A stretch of 5,334 nt of DNA from Hyphomicrobiales bacterium (GTDB lineage: Bacteria > Pseudomonadota > Alphaproteobacteria > Rhizobiales > Devosiaceae). Under the pieces are notes generated by a model. That model searched no databases. It was not told the origin of the DNA and saw only the letters and a list, made by a program, of their open reading frames with translations. The translations under genes were made by a program, and so were the position numbers. Of this stretch, positions 5,330 through 5,334 are shown piece by piece (position 1 is the stretch's first letter; every line of letters begins with the position of its first letter). The stretch spans positions 1 to 5,334 of the forward strand of contig JALWTJ010000278.1 in NCBI GenBank assembly GCA_027082895.1, read 5' to 3'.

Positions 5330-5334
5330 TTCCC

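Noticed and set aside
1..5334. tRNA, attachment site or CRISPR array
   Set aside because: I saw no cloverleaf-like segment, no regularly spaced repeats and no direct repeat pair that would mark an integration site within the window.

Overview
The window reads as the 3' end of an alphaproteobacterial prophage late region: tail-fibre gene, then lysis genes. An insertion sequence tail lies on the left and a lower-GC accessory block on the right. The assignment to Alphaproteobacteria is an inference. It rests on the DUF2793-type tail protein, the M15-type endolysin with a C-terminal membrane anchor, the GC-rich codon use and the IS5-like element; the genus cannot be fixed from the sequence.

Left edge (1-212): the last 37 codons of an IS5-family-like transposase, followed by the apparent right end of that element at about 124. 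Directly after it is a 28-codon remnant of another gene, which overlaps the next start codon by ATGA. The simplest reading is that the IS cut off the 3' end of a phage tail gene and left its final codons in place.

Tail and lysis module (209-2969), all on +: a 426-residue DUF2793-type tail protein with a probable receptor-binding C-terminus; a 93-residue one-pass membrane protein (DUF6127-like); an intrinsic terminator; an M15-family zinc peptidase (endolysin) with a C-terminal transmembrane segment; and an Rz-like inner-membrane spanin whose gene overlaps that of an Rz1-like outer-membrane lipoprotein. Together these would finish the virion tip and then breach the inner membrane, wall and outer membrane. 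No conventional separate holin is visible, so the membrane segment on the endolysin, or the 93-residue protein, may fill that role.

Right part (2970-5334): a short gap with repeated and palindromic 8-14 bp motifs, a 108-residue XRE-family regulator on +, and, convergent with it, a large ankyrin-repeat protein of at least 617 residues on -. That protein has an unrecognised helical N-terminal half. GC content falls clearly here (hand-counted 60-base lines: 40/60 at 1621; 31/60 at 3181; 22/60 at 3721; 25/60 at 4081; 33/60 at 4501), which fits a separately acquired accessory or cargo region. The ankyrin gene is the least explained item in the window.
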